Shown: positions 43,719 to 55,723 of the stretch, piece by piece
How positions within the stretch are numbered: the first letter of the stretch is position 1
Layout of the letters: each line of letters starts with the position of its first letter
Origin: Elephas maximus indicus
Taxonomy: Eukaryota; Chordata; Mammalia; Proboscidea; Elephantidae
NCBI RefSeq assembly: GCF_024166365.1
Contig: NC_064827.1
Location: 54,216,635 to 54,280,634, forward strand
Reading direction: 5' to 3'
DNA: 64,000 nt
Translations under genes and position numbers: made by a program
Notes under the pieces: model-generated
What the model was told of the DNA's origin: nothing
Seen by the model: the letters and a program-made list of their open reading frames with translations, nothing else
Database searches by the model: none

Positions 43719-45495
43719 CCCTCTATAGCAAAGACACGAAAAACTAAGTAAAACAGAGACAAACATCATTCCTGGAACCTGAAGTGTCAAATGAAGACAT
43801 AAATAACTCAGCCAAGCACAGAATGAAATAAAAAACTGACAGAGGGCAGAAAGCAAGGAGAGATACGTGTGGAAGGCCCCATCAGTTAAGGCAGCACAGA
43901 CCTGCCATCTTGGACACCTGCCGGGGATCAGCAGACAGGGAGCACAGGAAAGCAACTTGGCAGAACTCCCAGCAGGAGACAGAGCACCCAGCAACCACCA
44001 ATATACGCTCTGCCACCCCCCATTCTCTCCTGGCTGCTCTACCTGCGGTGGCTTGGCTGGCCAGGAAGTGGGCCTTCCCGTGCCCCTTGGATTCGCCCAG
44101 CCCATGTCAGATGTCAGCAGACAGGGAGTACAGGAAAGCAGCTTCACGACGTTTCCAGCAGGAGACAGAGTACCCTGTAACCAGCAATACATTCTTTCCT
44201 AACCACCCCTGTTCTTCCTCCCAGGTGGCCACCCCTGCTTCCCCTCGGCCACAGTCTCTTGGCAGAAAGGCAATTGCTTTGGCCTTGGGCTGCTTGGATT
44301 TGCCCTGCCCGCACTGGCCAGGCCCCTGAGCTGGTGTTAGTTCTTTCCCTCTCTTTTGGTTTCTTCTGTGCCTCCTACTAACTCCCCCTCCTTTCTCTGG
44401 AACACCTGGCTCAGTGTGCCATCTTTGCTTCTTGAAAGACTGTGAAGCCAGGCTTGACCAGCGAACTACTCCTGCAGCCAGCGACACCACGCTGGTGGGG
44501 TCCCTGGGGCTTTTTTTCTTCCTTGTTTTGCTTTGTTTTGTTCTGTTTTGTATTGTTTTGTTTGTTTGTTTTCTTTTTCTTTCGCAGCTTGAGAGCACCT
44601 TCTAGCCGGGCTTCACTGCATGGCTTAGGAGCCACTCCCCCAATCTGCGCAGCCAGGTAGGTGGAATCCCTGGGAGCATTTCTCTTTTTCTTTCTTTCTT
44701 TCTTTTTTTTTCTTTTCTCTTTCTTTTTCTCTTTCTGTCTTTCTTCATTTCTCAGTTCTCGTCTCTCTACATTTATCCTCAATTCCTGTCTCCTGAACAC
44801 CTGGCTCTGTGTGACATCTATACCCCCTCTAGCCAGGCTGTACTGTGCAGTCTGGGAGCCACTTCCACAGTCTTAGTGCCCCACCAGACAGACTCCGGGC
44901 CTCTTGGGGGCTTTTCTTTTCTTTTTTTCTTTTCTAAATTTTTATCTAGTTATTATTTTTCTTTCTTATTCCCTTTTTTTTTCTTTTTGCTCTTCTCCAT
45001 TTCTTGGTTTCTCATCCCCCCACATCAGTGGCAAGCTCCTTTAGCATTTTTTTTTTCTTCCTTTCTTTGTTTGTTTGTTTTTGGCTCCTCTTTCTCTCTC
45101 CTTTCTCCCATACCCCTATTAGTTCCACACATCACAACCTCCCCCCTCTTTCCTGCCTACCTGCACCATGCACTGAACATTGCACCCCATAGCAGCACAG
45201 GCATGGCCTACTGGAACCTGCCAAGCACTGATTCCTGGCCAGCCTGTAGGACACTAGTACATACCACAAACAACCCATCCCAGCCCCTCCCCTTCAGCTG
45301 GGCCTGCCCTGTTGCACCATAGCTGATTGACTAGCCCTGCCCATTGGACAAGGAGGTGAAAAGTATCATGACTACAGATTAACAAACAACAAAGAACACA
45401 CAGCCCATCTGCTCAGACATAACCAAACAAAACAAAACAAAACAAAAAAAGGATGAAACAAACAAATCTACAATCAACAAAGAAAATAACTAGTG
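43719..45495 (+). promoter_or_regulatory. Old L1 5'UTR with imperfect tandem units
   Basis: A GC-rich first part contains CAGCAGACAGGGAG at 43929 and again at 44115 (period 186 nt), each followed by ACAGGAAAGCA and AGCAGGAGACAGAG. A second part (about 44400-45060) repeats a block of the form ACACCTGGCTC...CCAGGCT...GGGGCTTTT followed by long C/T runs, about four times. Apart from the first ~60 nt it does not resemble the young L1 5'UTR at 18143. Open frames here are artefacts of the pyrimidine runs. Confidence 0.7.
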
Positions 45496-46545
45496 AATGT
45501 CCCAAAGACAGCAGACAATACCAAAACATATTTAAAAAAAAAAAAAAAAACGGACAGGATGGTTCCAGTAGGCAATCAAAATAAAACACTGGATGACTTT
45601 CCAGTAGAAAAAAAGGCACTAAAACTACCTGACAGGGAATTCAAATCTCTAGTATTCAGAGGAATCCAAGAGTTGAAGCAAAAAGCAGACAAAAATGAGG
45701 GAAAAAATAGGCAAATTTTTGTAAAAGGCAGACAAATTCATGGAAAATACAGACAAAAAAAAAATGAAACAATTCAGGAAAGTAACACCAGAATAAAATG
45801 CCAAAATTAATCAACTAGAAGTCATAAAAAACAACAATTAGAAATCCAAAAGATAGACAACAAGATTTCAGGCGTCGAGAGTGTCATAGAAGTGCTGAAG
45901 AGCAGGTTTGAAACAATGGAAGACAGAATCAGCCAAATTGAAGACAAACGCTTGGATAAAACTCTGAGAAAAAATTAGGAAAAAGAATGAAGACACCCTA
46001 AGAATTATGTGGGATACAATCAAAACCAAAAATTTGTGAGTGATCGGAGTTCCAGAACAGGGAGAGAAAAAGGAAAACACAGAGAGGAAAACTGAAGAAT
46101 TCCTGACAGAAAACTTCCCTAATATCATGAATGATGAAAAGACGACCATCCAAGAAGGTCAACGAACCCCATATAGGATGGACCCCAAAAGAAAAACACC
46201 AAGGCATGTCATAATCACACTCGCTAAAACCAAACACAAAGAAAAAATCCTGGGAGCAGCTAGAGAAAAATTAAAAATCACATACAGAGTAGAAAAAGTA
46301 AGACTAAGCTCTGATTATTTGGCAGAAACCACGCAGGCAAGAAGGCAATGGGGTGACATATATAAAACTTTGAAAGAAAAAAATTACCAACCAAGAATAA
46401 TATATCCTGCAAAACTTTCATCCAAATATAATGGCGAAATTAGGACACTTGTAGATAAACAGAAATTAAGGGAATAAGTAAAAACTAAACCAAATTTACA
46501 AGAATTATTAAAGTGAGTCCTTTGGTCTGAGAACAAACAGCATTA
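45493..46545 (+). pseudogene. L1 ORF1 remnant
   Basis: The frame starts around 45493-45496 and is soon disrupted by an A-run near 45532-45550. Later segments retain the coiled-coil region and a clear C-terminal half in one frame (46040-46477) with VIGVPEQGEKKENTERKTEE and QRTPYRMDPKRKTPRHVI. The natural end is near 46545. It is degraded by several frameshifts and stops, and cannot encode a working chaperone. Confidence 0.85.
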
Positions 46546-46978
46546 GACCATAGCTTGAATCTAGGATGCGAGATTATACCACCCAGATACCAACCTAGGA
46601 AATGAACTCTCAAGGACTATCCAAAACCAAACAGTTGCAACGGGGAACCAGAGAGGTTAATCCATAAATGACAACAACATCAGAACAATATAAGAAATAA
46701 ATGGTATAGGTATAGAATTTTCTAATGGAGAGGAAGGCAAGGCGATACCGAGTAATAATAGAGTGGTTCAAACCTAGGAAGATAAGGGTAAATTTCAAAG
46801 TAACCACAAAGAAAGTTAAACCTACTCATCAAAATAAAGAAGAAAAACAAACTCTTGATAAAAACAAAATCTACAAAAATAAAAGAAATGAAAAAGAAAT
46901 ACACAAACAAAAGGAACTCAGCAAGGCAAGAAAGAGGAACAAAGAAAATGTCAGCACCACAAAAAAAAAGCACTACAA

Positions 46979-49900
46979 ATGATAGCAGTAAACTCACACT
47001 TAACGATAACTACACTGAATGTAAATGGCCTAAATGCACCCATAAAGAGACACAGAGTGACACAATGGATTAAAAAAAAAAAGGATCCATCAATATGCTG
47101 TCTAAAAGAGACACACCTGAGAAACAAAGATGTAAATTTATTAAAAATCGAAGGATAAAAAAATATATATCAAGCAAAAAACTACCCAAAAAGAGCAGGA
47201 GTGGCAATACTAATCTCAGATAACATAGACTTTCAAACAAAATCCACCATAAAAGACAAAGACAGGCACTATTTAACAATTAAAGGGACGATACATCACA
47301 AAGACTTAACCATAATAAACATCTACACACCCTACGACAGGGCTCCAAAATACATAAAACAAACTCTAACAGCACTAAAAACAGAAATTGACAGTTCCAC
47401 AATAATAGTAGGAGACTTCAATACACCACTCTCAGTAAAGGACAGAACATCTAGCAAGAAACTAAACAAAGATACGGAGGAGCTAAAGAGCACAATCAGC
47501 CAACTTGACCTCATAGACATATATAGAACACTCCACCCAACAGCTGCAAAGTACGCGTTCTTTTCCAATGCACATAGAACGTTCTCCAAAATAGACCACA
47601 TCTTAGGCCACAGAGCAACCCCCCAAAAAATCCAAAACACTGAGATAATACAAAGTACCTTCTCTGACCACGATGCCATCAAAGTAGAAATTAACAACAG
47701 GAAGAGTAGGTGAAAAAAATCGATTACATGGAAACTGAATAACACCCTGCTCAAAAACCATTGGGTAATAGAAGAAATCAAAAATGGAAGCAAGAAGTTC
47801 CTAGAATCAAACAAGAATGAAAACACATCATACGAAAACTTTTGAGACACAGCGAAGGCAGTTCTTGGAGGTCAATTTATACCACTAGATGCACACATCA
47901 AAAAGAAGGGACAATATCAAAACATTAGTTATGCAACTTAAACAAATAAAAAGAGAACAGCGAAAGAAGCCCACGGCCACCAGAAGAAAGGAAATAATAA
48001 AGATCAGAGCAAAAATAGATGAAACAGAGAATAGAAAAACAATAGAAAGAATCAAAAAAAAAAAAAAAGTTGGTTCTTTGAAAGGATCAATAAAATCGAC
48101 AAACTACTGGCCAAATTGACAAAAGAAAAACAGGAGAGGATGGAAATAACCCAAATAAGAAATGAAATGGGGGACATTACAATAGACCCAACTGAAATAA
48201 AAAAGATCATAACAGAGTATTATGAAAAACTATACTCCAACAAATTTGAAATCCTAGAGGAAATAGACAAATTTCTAGAGGCACACTACCTACCCAAACT
48301 AACACAAAATGATGTTGAAAATCTGAACAGACCCATAACAAGAGATTGAAAAGATAATTTAAAAAAACTCCCAACCAAAAAGAGCCCTAGCCCAGGTGGC
48401 TTCACAGGAGAATTCTACCGAACATTCAGAGAAGAGCTTATACCAGTACTACTCAAACTATTTCAGAACATAGAAAAGGAAGCAATACTTCCTAATTTAT
48501 TCTATGAAGCCAGCATAACCCTGATGCCAAAACCAGGCAAAGACCACAAAAAAAGAAAATTACAGACCAATATCTCTCATGGATATAGATGCAAAATTTC
48601 TCAAAGTAATTCTAGCCAACAGAACTCAGCATATCAAAAAATAATACACCATGATCAAGTAGGATTCATACCAGGTATGCAAGGATGGTTCAACATTAGA
48701 AAATCAATCAGTGTAATCCACCGCATATATAATAGGAAAGAAAAGAATCACATGATCTTCTCAATGCAGAAAAGGCATTTGACAAAGTCCAACACCCACT
48801 CCTGATAAAAACTCCCAATAAAATAGGTATAGAAGGGGAATTTCTCAAAATAATAAAGGGTATCTATGCAAAATCAATGAAAAACATATTTCTCAATAGA
48901 GAGAGGCTGAAAACATTCCCCTTGAGAACAGGAATGAAGATGTCCTTTATCACCACTCCTATGTAACATTGTGTTGGAAGTCTTAGCTAGAGCAATAAGG
49001 CAAGAAACAGAAATAAAAGTAATCCAAATTGGTAATGAAGAAGTTAAACTGTCACCATTTCAAATGACATGATACTTAGAAAATCCAAAAGACTCCACGA
49101 GAAAACTACTGGGACTAATAGAAAGATTCAGCAGAGTACCAAGATACAAGATAAACATACAAAAATCAGTTGGATTCCTATACACCAATAAAGAGAATGA
49201 TGAAAAGCAAATCAGGAAAACAATACCGTTTATAATAGCCCCTAAAAAAATAAAACTCTTGGGAATAAATCTAACCAGGGATGTAAAAGACCTATACAAA
49301 GAAAACTACAATACTACTGCAAGAAACCAAAACATAAATGGAAAAACGTACCACACTTATGGATAGGTAGGCCCAACATTGTGAAAATGACAATCCTATC
49401 CAAAGCAACTTACAAATACAATGCAATTCTAATCCAAATACCAACAACATTCTTTAAAGAGATGGAAAAACTTATCATTAACTTTAGGTAGAAATGAAAG
49501 AGGCCCTGTATAAGTAAAGGGCTACTGAAGAAGAATAAAGTAGAAAGACTCACACTACCTGATCTCAGAACCTACTATACAGCTACGATAGTCAAAACGG
49601 CCTGGCCCAACGACAGATACATTGAAGAATAGAACAGAATTGAGAATCCAGATGTAAATCCATCCACCTATGGTCACCTGATCTTAGACAAGGGCCCAAA
49701 GCTCATCAAATGGTAAAAAGACAGTATTCTTAACAAACGGTGCTGGCAAAACTGGATGTCCATCTGCAAAAAAACAAAACAGGACCCATATACATACCAT
49801 ATACAAAAACTAACCCAAAGTGGATCAAAGACCTAAACATAAAGCCATAAAGTTCATAGAAGAAAGAATAGGATCAATGTTAGAGGCCCTAAGACACAGC

Positions 49901-50754
49901 ATTAACAGGATACAAACCACAATCAACAACACACAAACCCCAGAAGGTAAGCTAAATAACTGGGGTCTTCTAATAATTAAACACTTATGCTCATCAAAAG
50001 ACTTCACAAAAAGAATAAAAAGAGAACCTACAGGCTGGGGAAAAAAAATTGGCTATTACAAAACACACAAAAGTCTAATGTCTAAAATCTACAAGAAAAT
50101 CCAACATCTCTACAACAAAAAGACAAATAATCCAATTGAAAAATGGGCAAAGGAAAGGAACAGACACTTCACCAAAGATGACATTCAAGTGGCCAACAGG
50201 CACATGAGTAAATGCTCACAATTGCAAGCTATTAGAGAAATGCAAATCAAAACCACAATGAGATACCATCTCACCCCAGTATTACTGGCGCAAAAAAAAA
50301 AAAACAGGAAATAACAAATGTTGGAGAGGCTGCGAGGAGATCAGAACTCTTATGCACTGCTGGGGGGAATGCAAGATGATATAACCATTTCGGAAAATGA
50401 TGTGGCACTTCCTTAGAAAGTTAGAAATACAAATACCATATGACCCAGCAATCCCACTCCTAGGAATATATCCTAGAGAAATAAGAGTCGTTTCACACAA
50501 ATAGATATATGTACACCCATATTCATTGCAGCAATATTCACAATAGCAAAAATATGGAAACAACCTAGATGACGATCAACAGGTGAATGGATAAACAAAC
50601 TGGTACACATACATGATGGAGTATTACACAACACTAAAGAACAAGATGAATCTGTGAATCATCACACGTTATATGGATGCATCTGGACGGCGTTATGCTA
50701 AGTAAAACAAGTCAATCACAAAAGGATAAATATTGTATGAGACGACTACTGTAA
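46979..50754 (+). pseudogene. L1 ORF2 remnant
   Basis: Begins at an ATG at 46979, about 433 nt after the ORF1 end, and ends with a TAA at 50752. Endonuclease pieces ([30 protein letters not shown]) and reverse-transcriptase pieces ([15 protein letters not shown]) are clear, but the frame is broken many times; TGA stops such as the one near 47711 and a damaged catalytic FADD region near 49055 rule out function. Confidence 0.9.
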
Positions 50755-51702
50755 AAACTCACAAATGTTTACATACAAAAAGAAACAATCTTTGATGGTT
50801 ACAAGGGAGGGGAGGGGTGGGGATGGAAAAAAAACCTAATAGACAATAGAAAAGCAGTAACTTTGGTGAAGGGTAACACAGTGCACAATACTGGGGAAGC
50901 CAGCACAGCCTGTTTAAGGCAGGGCCGTGGTAGCTCCATAAGCACATCCAAACTCCAGGAGGGACTGAATTGCTGGGCTGAGGGCTGTGGGGACCATGGT
51001 CTCAGGGAATGTCTATATCTAGCTCAATTGGCATAACATAGTTTATAAAGAAAACGTTCTGCATTCTACTTTGATGAGTAGCATCTAGGGTCTTAAAAGC
51101 GTGTGAGCAGCCATCTAGAATACTGCACTGGTCTCACCCGTTTGGGAGCAAAGAAGAATGAAAAAAACTAAAAATACAAGGGAAAGATTAGTCTAAAGGA
51201 CTAATGGACCACATCTACCACAGCCGCCATCAGACTGAGTCCAGTACAACTGGATGGTGCGGGGCTAGCACCACTGACTGCTCAGGCAGGGGTCACAATA
51301 GGGGGTCCTGGACAGAGCTGGAGAAAGATGTAGAACAAAACTCTAACTCAAAAAGAAAGATAAGATTTGCTGGCCTGACAGAGACTAGAGAAACCCTGAG
51401 ACTATGTCCCCCAGACACCCTTTCAGCTCAGTAATGAGGTCACTCCTGAGATTCACCCTTCAGCCAAAGATTGAGCTGGCCCATGGAACAAAATAAGACT
51501 AAAGGGTCACACCAGCCCTGGGGTGGGACTGGAAGGTAGGAGGGAACAGGAAAGCCGGTAATAGGAAACCCAGGGTTGAGAAGGGAGAGTGTTGACATGT
51601 CATGGGGTTGTTAACCAATATCATACAACAATGTGTGTACTAACTGTTTGACGAGAAATTAGTTTGTTCTATAAACCCTTAACTAAAGTTCAATAAAAAA
51701 AA
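50755..51702 (+). other. Old L1 3'UTR with G-rich start
   Basis: Starts with GGGAGGGGAGGGGTGGGG at 50805-50823, the same position as the G-run in the young copies. It continues with the family 3'UTR (CCATGGTCTCAGGGAATGTC, TGGCCTGACAGAGACTAGAG) and ends with CAATAAA. The small open frame at 51204-51434 is a chance frame. Confidence 0.8.
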
Positions 51703-53557
51703 GATGAAGAAAGTGAAGGTGTTTACTAGCTTCTGCAAACTGAAATTGAACAAACATGTAATCAAGATGCACTGATAATTATGGGTGATTGGAATGTGAA
51801 AGCTAAAAACAAAGAAAAAGGATCAATAGTTGGAAAATATGGCCTTGGTTAGAGAGATGACATCGGAGATCGAATGATAGGATTTTGCAAAACTAACGAC
51901 TTATTCATTGCAAATACCTTTCTTCAAAAACATAAATGGGGACTGTACACGTGGACCTCACTGGATAGAACACACAGGAATCGAATTGACTACGTCCGTG
52001 GAAAGACACAATGGAGAAGCTTGATATCATCAGTCAGAACCAGGCCAGGGGCAGACTATGCAACAGACCAACATTTGCTCATATGCAAGTTCAAGTTGAA
52101 GTTGAAGAAAATTAGAACAAATCCAGGAGAGCCAAAACGACCATCAGTGTACCCCACCTAAATTTAGAGACCATCTCAAGAATAGATTTGATGCATAGAA
52201 CACAAATGATCAAAGACCAGGCGAGTTGTGGGATGACATCAAACATGAAGAAAGCAGAAGTCCATTAAAAAAGAAAGAAAAGGCCAAAATGAACATCAAA
52301 AGAGACTCTAAAACTTGCTCTTGAACATAGAGTAGCTAAAGTGAATGGAAGAAAAGATCATGTAAAAGAGATCAACAGAAGATTTCAAAGAGTAGCTCAA
52401 GAAGACAAAGTAAAGTATTATAATGAAATGTGCAAAGACCTGGGGTTAGAAATCCAAAAGGAAGAACACACTTGGCATTTCACAAGCTGAAAGAACTGAA
52501 GAAAAAATTCAAGCCTGGAGTTGCAGTTTTGAAGGTTCTACTGCCAAAATATTGGATAATGCAGGAAACATCAAAAGAAGATGGAAGGAATACACAGAAT
52601 CACTATACCAAAAAAAATTTTATCAATGTTCAACCATTTCAGGAGGTAGCAATGGTACTGAAGGAAGAAGTCCAAATCCACTGAAAGCGTTGGTGAAAAA
52701 CAAGGCTCCAGAATTGACGGGATACCAATTGAGATGTTTCAACAAAAGGATGTAACGTTGGAAGCACTCGCTTGTCTATGTCAAGAAATTTGGAAGACAG
52801 CTACCCGGCCAACCGACTGGAAGAGATACATATTTGTGCCCATTCCAAAGAAAGGAGATTCAACAGAATGCGGAAATTATCAAACAATATCATTAAAACC
52901 ACACGCAAGTAAAATTTTGCTGAAGATAGTTAAAAAATGGTTGCAGCAGTACATAGACAGGGAACTGCCAGAAATTAAAGCTGGATTAGAAAGAGATTGT
53001 GAATGAGCGATATCACTGTTGATGTCAGATGGATCTTGGCTGAAAACACAGAACACCAGACAGATGTTTATGTGTATTTATTGACTATGCAAAGGCATTC
53101 GACTGTGTGGGTCATAACAAATTATGAATAACATTGCGAAGAATAGGAATTCCAGAACAATTGGCTCATGAGGAACCTGGGCATAGATCAACAGGCAGTC
53201 ATTTGAACGGAACAAAGGAATACTGTGTGGTTTAAAATCAGCAAAGGTGTGTGTCAGGTTTGTACCCTTTCACCATACTTATTCAACCTGTATGCTGAAC
53301 AAATAACCACAGAAGCTGAACTGTATGAAGAAAAATGAGGTACTAGGATTGGAGGAAGGCTCATTAACAACCTGTGATATGCAGATGACACAACCTTGCT
53401 TGCTGAAAATGAAGAGGACTTGAAGCACTTCCTGATGAAGATCAAAGACCACACACTTCAGTATGGATTACACTTCAACATAAAGAAAACAAAAAACCTC
53501 ACAAGTGGACCAATAAGCAACATCACGATAAATGGTAAAAATATTGAATTCCAATTC
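51703..53557 (+). mobile_element. RTE copy D, continuation
   Basis: Resumes at GATGAAGAAAGTGAAGGTG. Translated pieces include MIGFCKTNDLFIANTF (endonuclease C-terminal part, 51874) and reverse-transcriptase parts (52734-53006; ENEEDLKHFLMKIKDHTLQY at 53402). It stops near 53557, short of the RTE 3' end, where an inverted RTE segment begins. No intact ORF. Confidence 0.88.
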
Positions 53558-54065
53558 TTTGTCAACACCGTAATTCAAAGGTGTCGATTTTTCTTCGGTG
53601 TTCCTTATACATGGTATATATAATACTCTTCGCCAACACCGTATTCAAAGGTGTCGATTTTTCTTCGGTCTTCCTTGTTCATTGTCCAGCTTTCACGTGC
53701 ATGTGAGGCAATTGAAAACACCATAGCTTGGGTCAGGCACACCTTAGTCTTCAAGCTGACATCTTTGCTTTTTAACATGTGTAAAAGGTCTTTTGTAGCA
53801 GATTTGCCCAATGTAATACATTGTTTATTTCTTGACTGCTGCTTCTGTGGGCATTGATTGTGAATCCAAGTAAAATGAACTCCTTGACAACTTCAATCTT
53901 TTCTGTGTTTCTCATGATGTTGCTTATTGGTCCATTTGTGAGGATTTTTGTTTTCTTTATGTTGAGGCGTAATCCATACTGAAGGCTGTGGTCTTTGATC
54001 TTCAACAGTGTTTCAAGTCCTCTTCACTTTCAGCAAGCAAGGTTGTGTCATCTGCATATTGCAGA
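53558..54065 (-). mobile_element. Inverted RTE segment forming a fold-back
   Basis: Minus-strand RTE from the region downstream of the reverse-transcriptase core, overlapping the end of copy D. Its 53897-54065 part is an imperfect inverted copy of 53371-53557 (both include AAACAAAA.CCTCACAA and GATGACACAACCTTGCTTGC in their own sense). Within it, GTGTCGATTTTTCTTCGGT occurs at about 53581 and 53652, a tandem duplication of about 70-75 nt. Confidence 0.82.
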
Positions 54066-54337
54066 TTGCCTTAAAAATATTGCAGGTTGCCTTAGATCCC
54101 ATGAATCACTTTAGCCCCCTGCCAGGTACTACAAGTCAGTACAAGAATGTTAAGGCTATCCCTAGGGTCTTAATATTGGGGGTCAACCTTCCTAATGCCA
54201 AAGGCCTGCCCATATTCCAAATAGAACTTGCCTCATATTGCTCTCCTTCATACTGGGTCACATACCACTCCATGCATTTCATCTGAAGGGCTGGCACATA
54301 CTGCTTAAATGCCCTCCCTGCTTTTCATCTCTTAGGC

Positions 54338-54390
54338 ATAGCATTTGTAGGCCATATGCTTCTCTTAGGCATATGGCCTACAAATGCTAT
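54338..54390. repeat. Perfect 22-bp inverted repeat with 9-nt loop
   Basis: Left arm 54338-54359 and right arm 54369-54390 are exact reverse complements (core GCATTTGTAGGCCATATGC against GCATATGGCCTACAAATGC). The 9-nt loop is TTCTCTTAG. The direct repeat TCTCTTAGGCATA (54328-54340 and 54361-54373) overlaps the arms. It is not in a terminator-like context and lies in otherwise anonymous DNA (54066-54860). Confidence 0.95.
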
Positions 54391-54860
54391 CTTCATGTCC
54401 CACGACCAGGAAGCTGGTGTACTTATCCATTTCAGTCTGCCCAAAGACAAAGTGCAATTAAGTACTGAAGATCTAATTCAAGCCTCTTCTGTTCCCTAAA
54501 ATCATTTACTCCATTCAAACATTTCTACTTCTTATCTGAATTGTAAATAAAATGTTGATGTCATGATAAGCCTAGAATATTAGTTTCACCCCTTTGAAGT
54601 TAGATATTTAGATGGTTTACATCTTACTAGGCCACTCTTTTCCTGGTCATTGGCTAGACAAAGCAGGATTTTCTTGGTGATTTTTTGTTCGTGTCCATTA
54701 CTGGTATTTCCAAGATGGAGACCTCTCTGGCACTCAGGCTGGGATTTATGGAAGGCAAAAAGAAAACCCCACAAACTCACTCCCATGAGGTTCCTTGGGT
54801 CGCAAGATCCCAAACCAGGCTTCCTTCTTTTCTCCACCTCTCAGAGTCTTCCTATGCTTC

Positions 54861-54911
54861 ATATACATATGCACACATATGTATGTATATATGTACATAT
54901 ATGTATGTATA
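54861..54911. repeat. (TATG/TATA)n microsatellite
   Basis: An imperfect alternating pyrimidine-purine tract (CATATGTATGTATATATGTA) immediately left of a DNA transposon. Confidence 0.85.
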
Positions 54912-54919
54912 CAAATATA

Positions 54920-55095
54920 CAGTGAAACCTGTAAGAGCCAGAACTTGACGGGACTGCCTTGTTTTTCCAGTGTCCCAAGTTTTCTACCTCTGACACCACT
55001 TTTCTATCACTCTCTATTTAGTGGAAAATATTTGAGTTTTCCTTCACTGACATGTTTCTGCCTTATACAGGTTCTGGCTTTCACAGGTTTTACTG
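54920..55095. mobile_element. Small DNA transposon (MITE) with TIRs and TA duplication
   Basis: A 176-bp element bounded by terminal inverted repeats of about 25 bp (54920-54944 and 55071-55095) matching at about 22 positions; both begin CAGT and continue with AAACCTGT and GCCAGAAC. It is flanked by TA on both sides (54918-54919 and 55096-55097). These traits fit the Tc1/mariner-pogo superfamily. It encodes no transposase. The family name is not recognised with confidence. Confidence 0.8.
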
Positions 55096-55723
55096 TATGT
55101 AATGTTCAGAATTTTAGTTGTATTTAGCAGAAGAATAGGGATGTTTTCTCCATCTTGTCTGAACCAGAAGTCCCTGTATCTATTTAAAAAGTGGATTTAT
55201 TATTATAACCTTCCATGAAAAAAATAGATCAGATGGCTTCATAATGAATTGTCCCAATATTTAAAGCAAGAAAAAAATTCAATTTTACACAGTCTATTAA
55301 CAAAAGAGAAAAATGTAGAAAGATTTCCAATTCCTTTTATGAAGCCAGAGTAAACAGAGTACCAGAATGTAACATGAACATGTTTAATAAAACAAATTAA
55401 GAATCTTTCTCTCTTATGAACATATTCACCCAAAACCCATTGCCCAACTGAGTCAATTCCAAATCATAGCAACCCTATAGGACAGAGTTGGAAAAAATTT
55501 TAGAGAGAAAAGATTAGAGCATTGAATGAAACATTATATAAAGAAAAATAGACTGCAATCAAGTGCAGTTAATTCTAGAAATGCATGGGTGGTTTATCAT
55601 TCAAAAATCAATAATGGCATTATGATAAGGTCACTAAAAAAAGAAATTCCACATGGTAATATTTTTTAATATTTATAGACATAGGAAATTATTGGAAAAG
55701 TATTGCTCTTTGCTTTTTTCTGG
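55096..55723. other. Gene-free, short SINE fragment inside
   Basis: Anonymous sequence apart from 55432-55490, which is a minus-strand AfroSINE 3' fragment (ACTGAGTCAATTCCAAATCA, TAGCAACCCTATAGGACAGA). No gene is visible. Confidence 0.6.

Larger units (their letters stand above)
43719..51702 (+). mobile_element. Old near-full-length L1 inserted in RTE copy D
   Basis: Contains most of a 5'UTR (43719-45495), ORF1 remnant, spacer, ORF2 remnant and a 3'UTR ending CAATAAAAAAAA at 51702. Relative to the young full-length copy, the first ~45 nt of the 5'UTR (the YY1-like start) are missing. No target-site duplication is visible; instead roughly 75 nt of the RTE are absent at the insertion point and two C residues are shared at the left junction. 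Many stops and frameshifts mark it as old. Confidence 0.92.

Noticed and set aside
43701-45322. Several 100-165-codon frames on both strands
   Set aside because: Artefacts of repeated and pyrimidine-rich L1 5'UTR sequence; low-complexity Phe/Ser/Lys/Glu runs.
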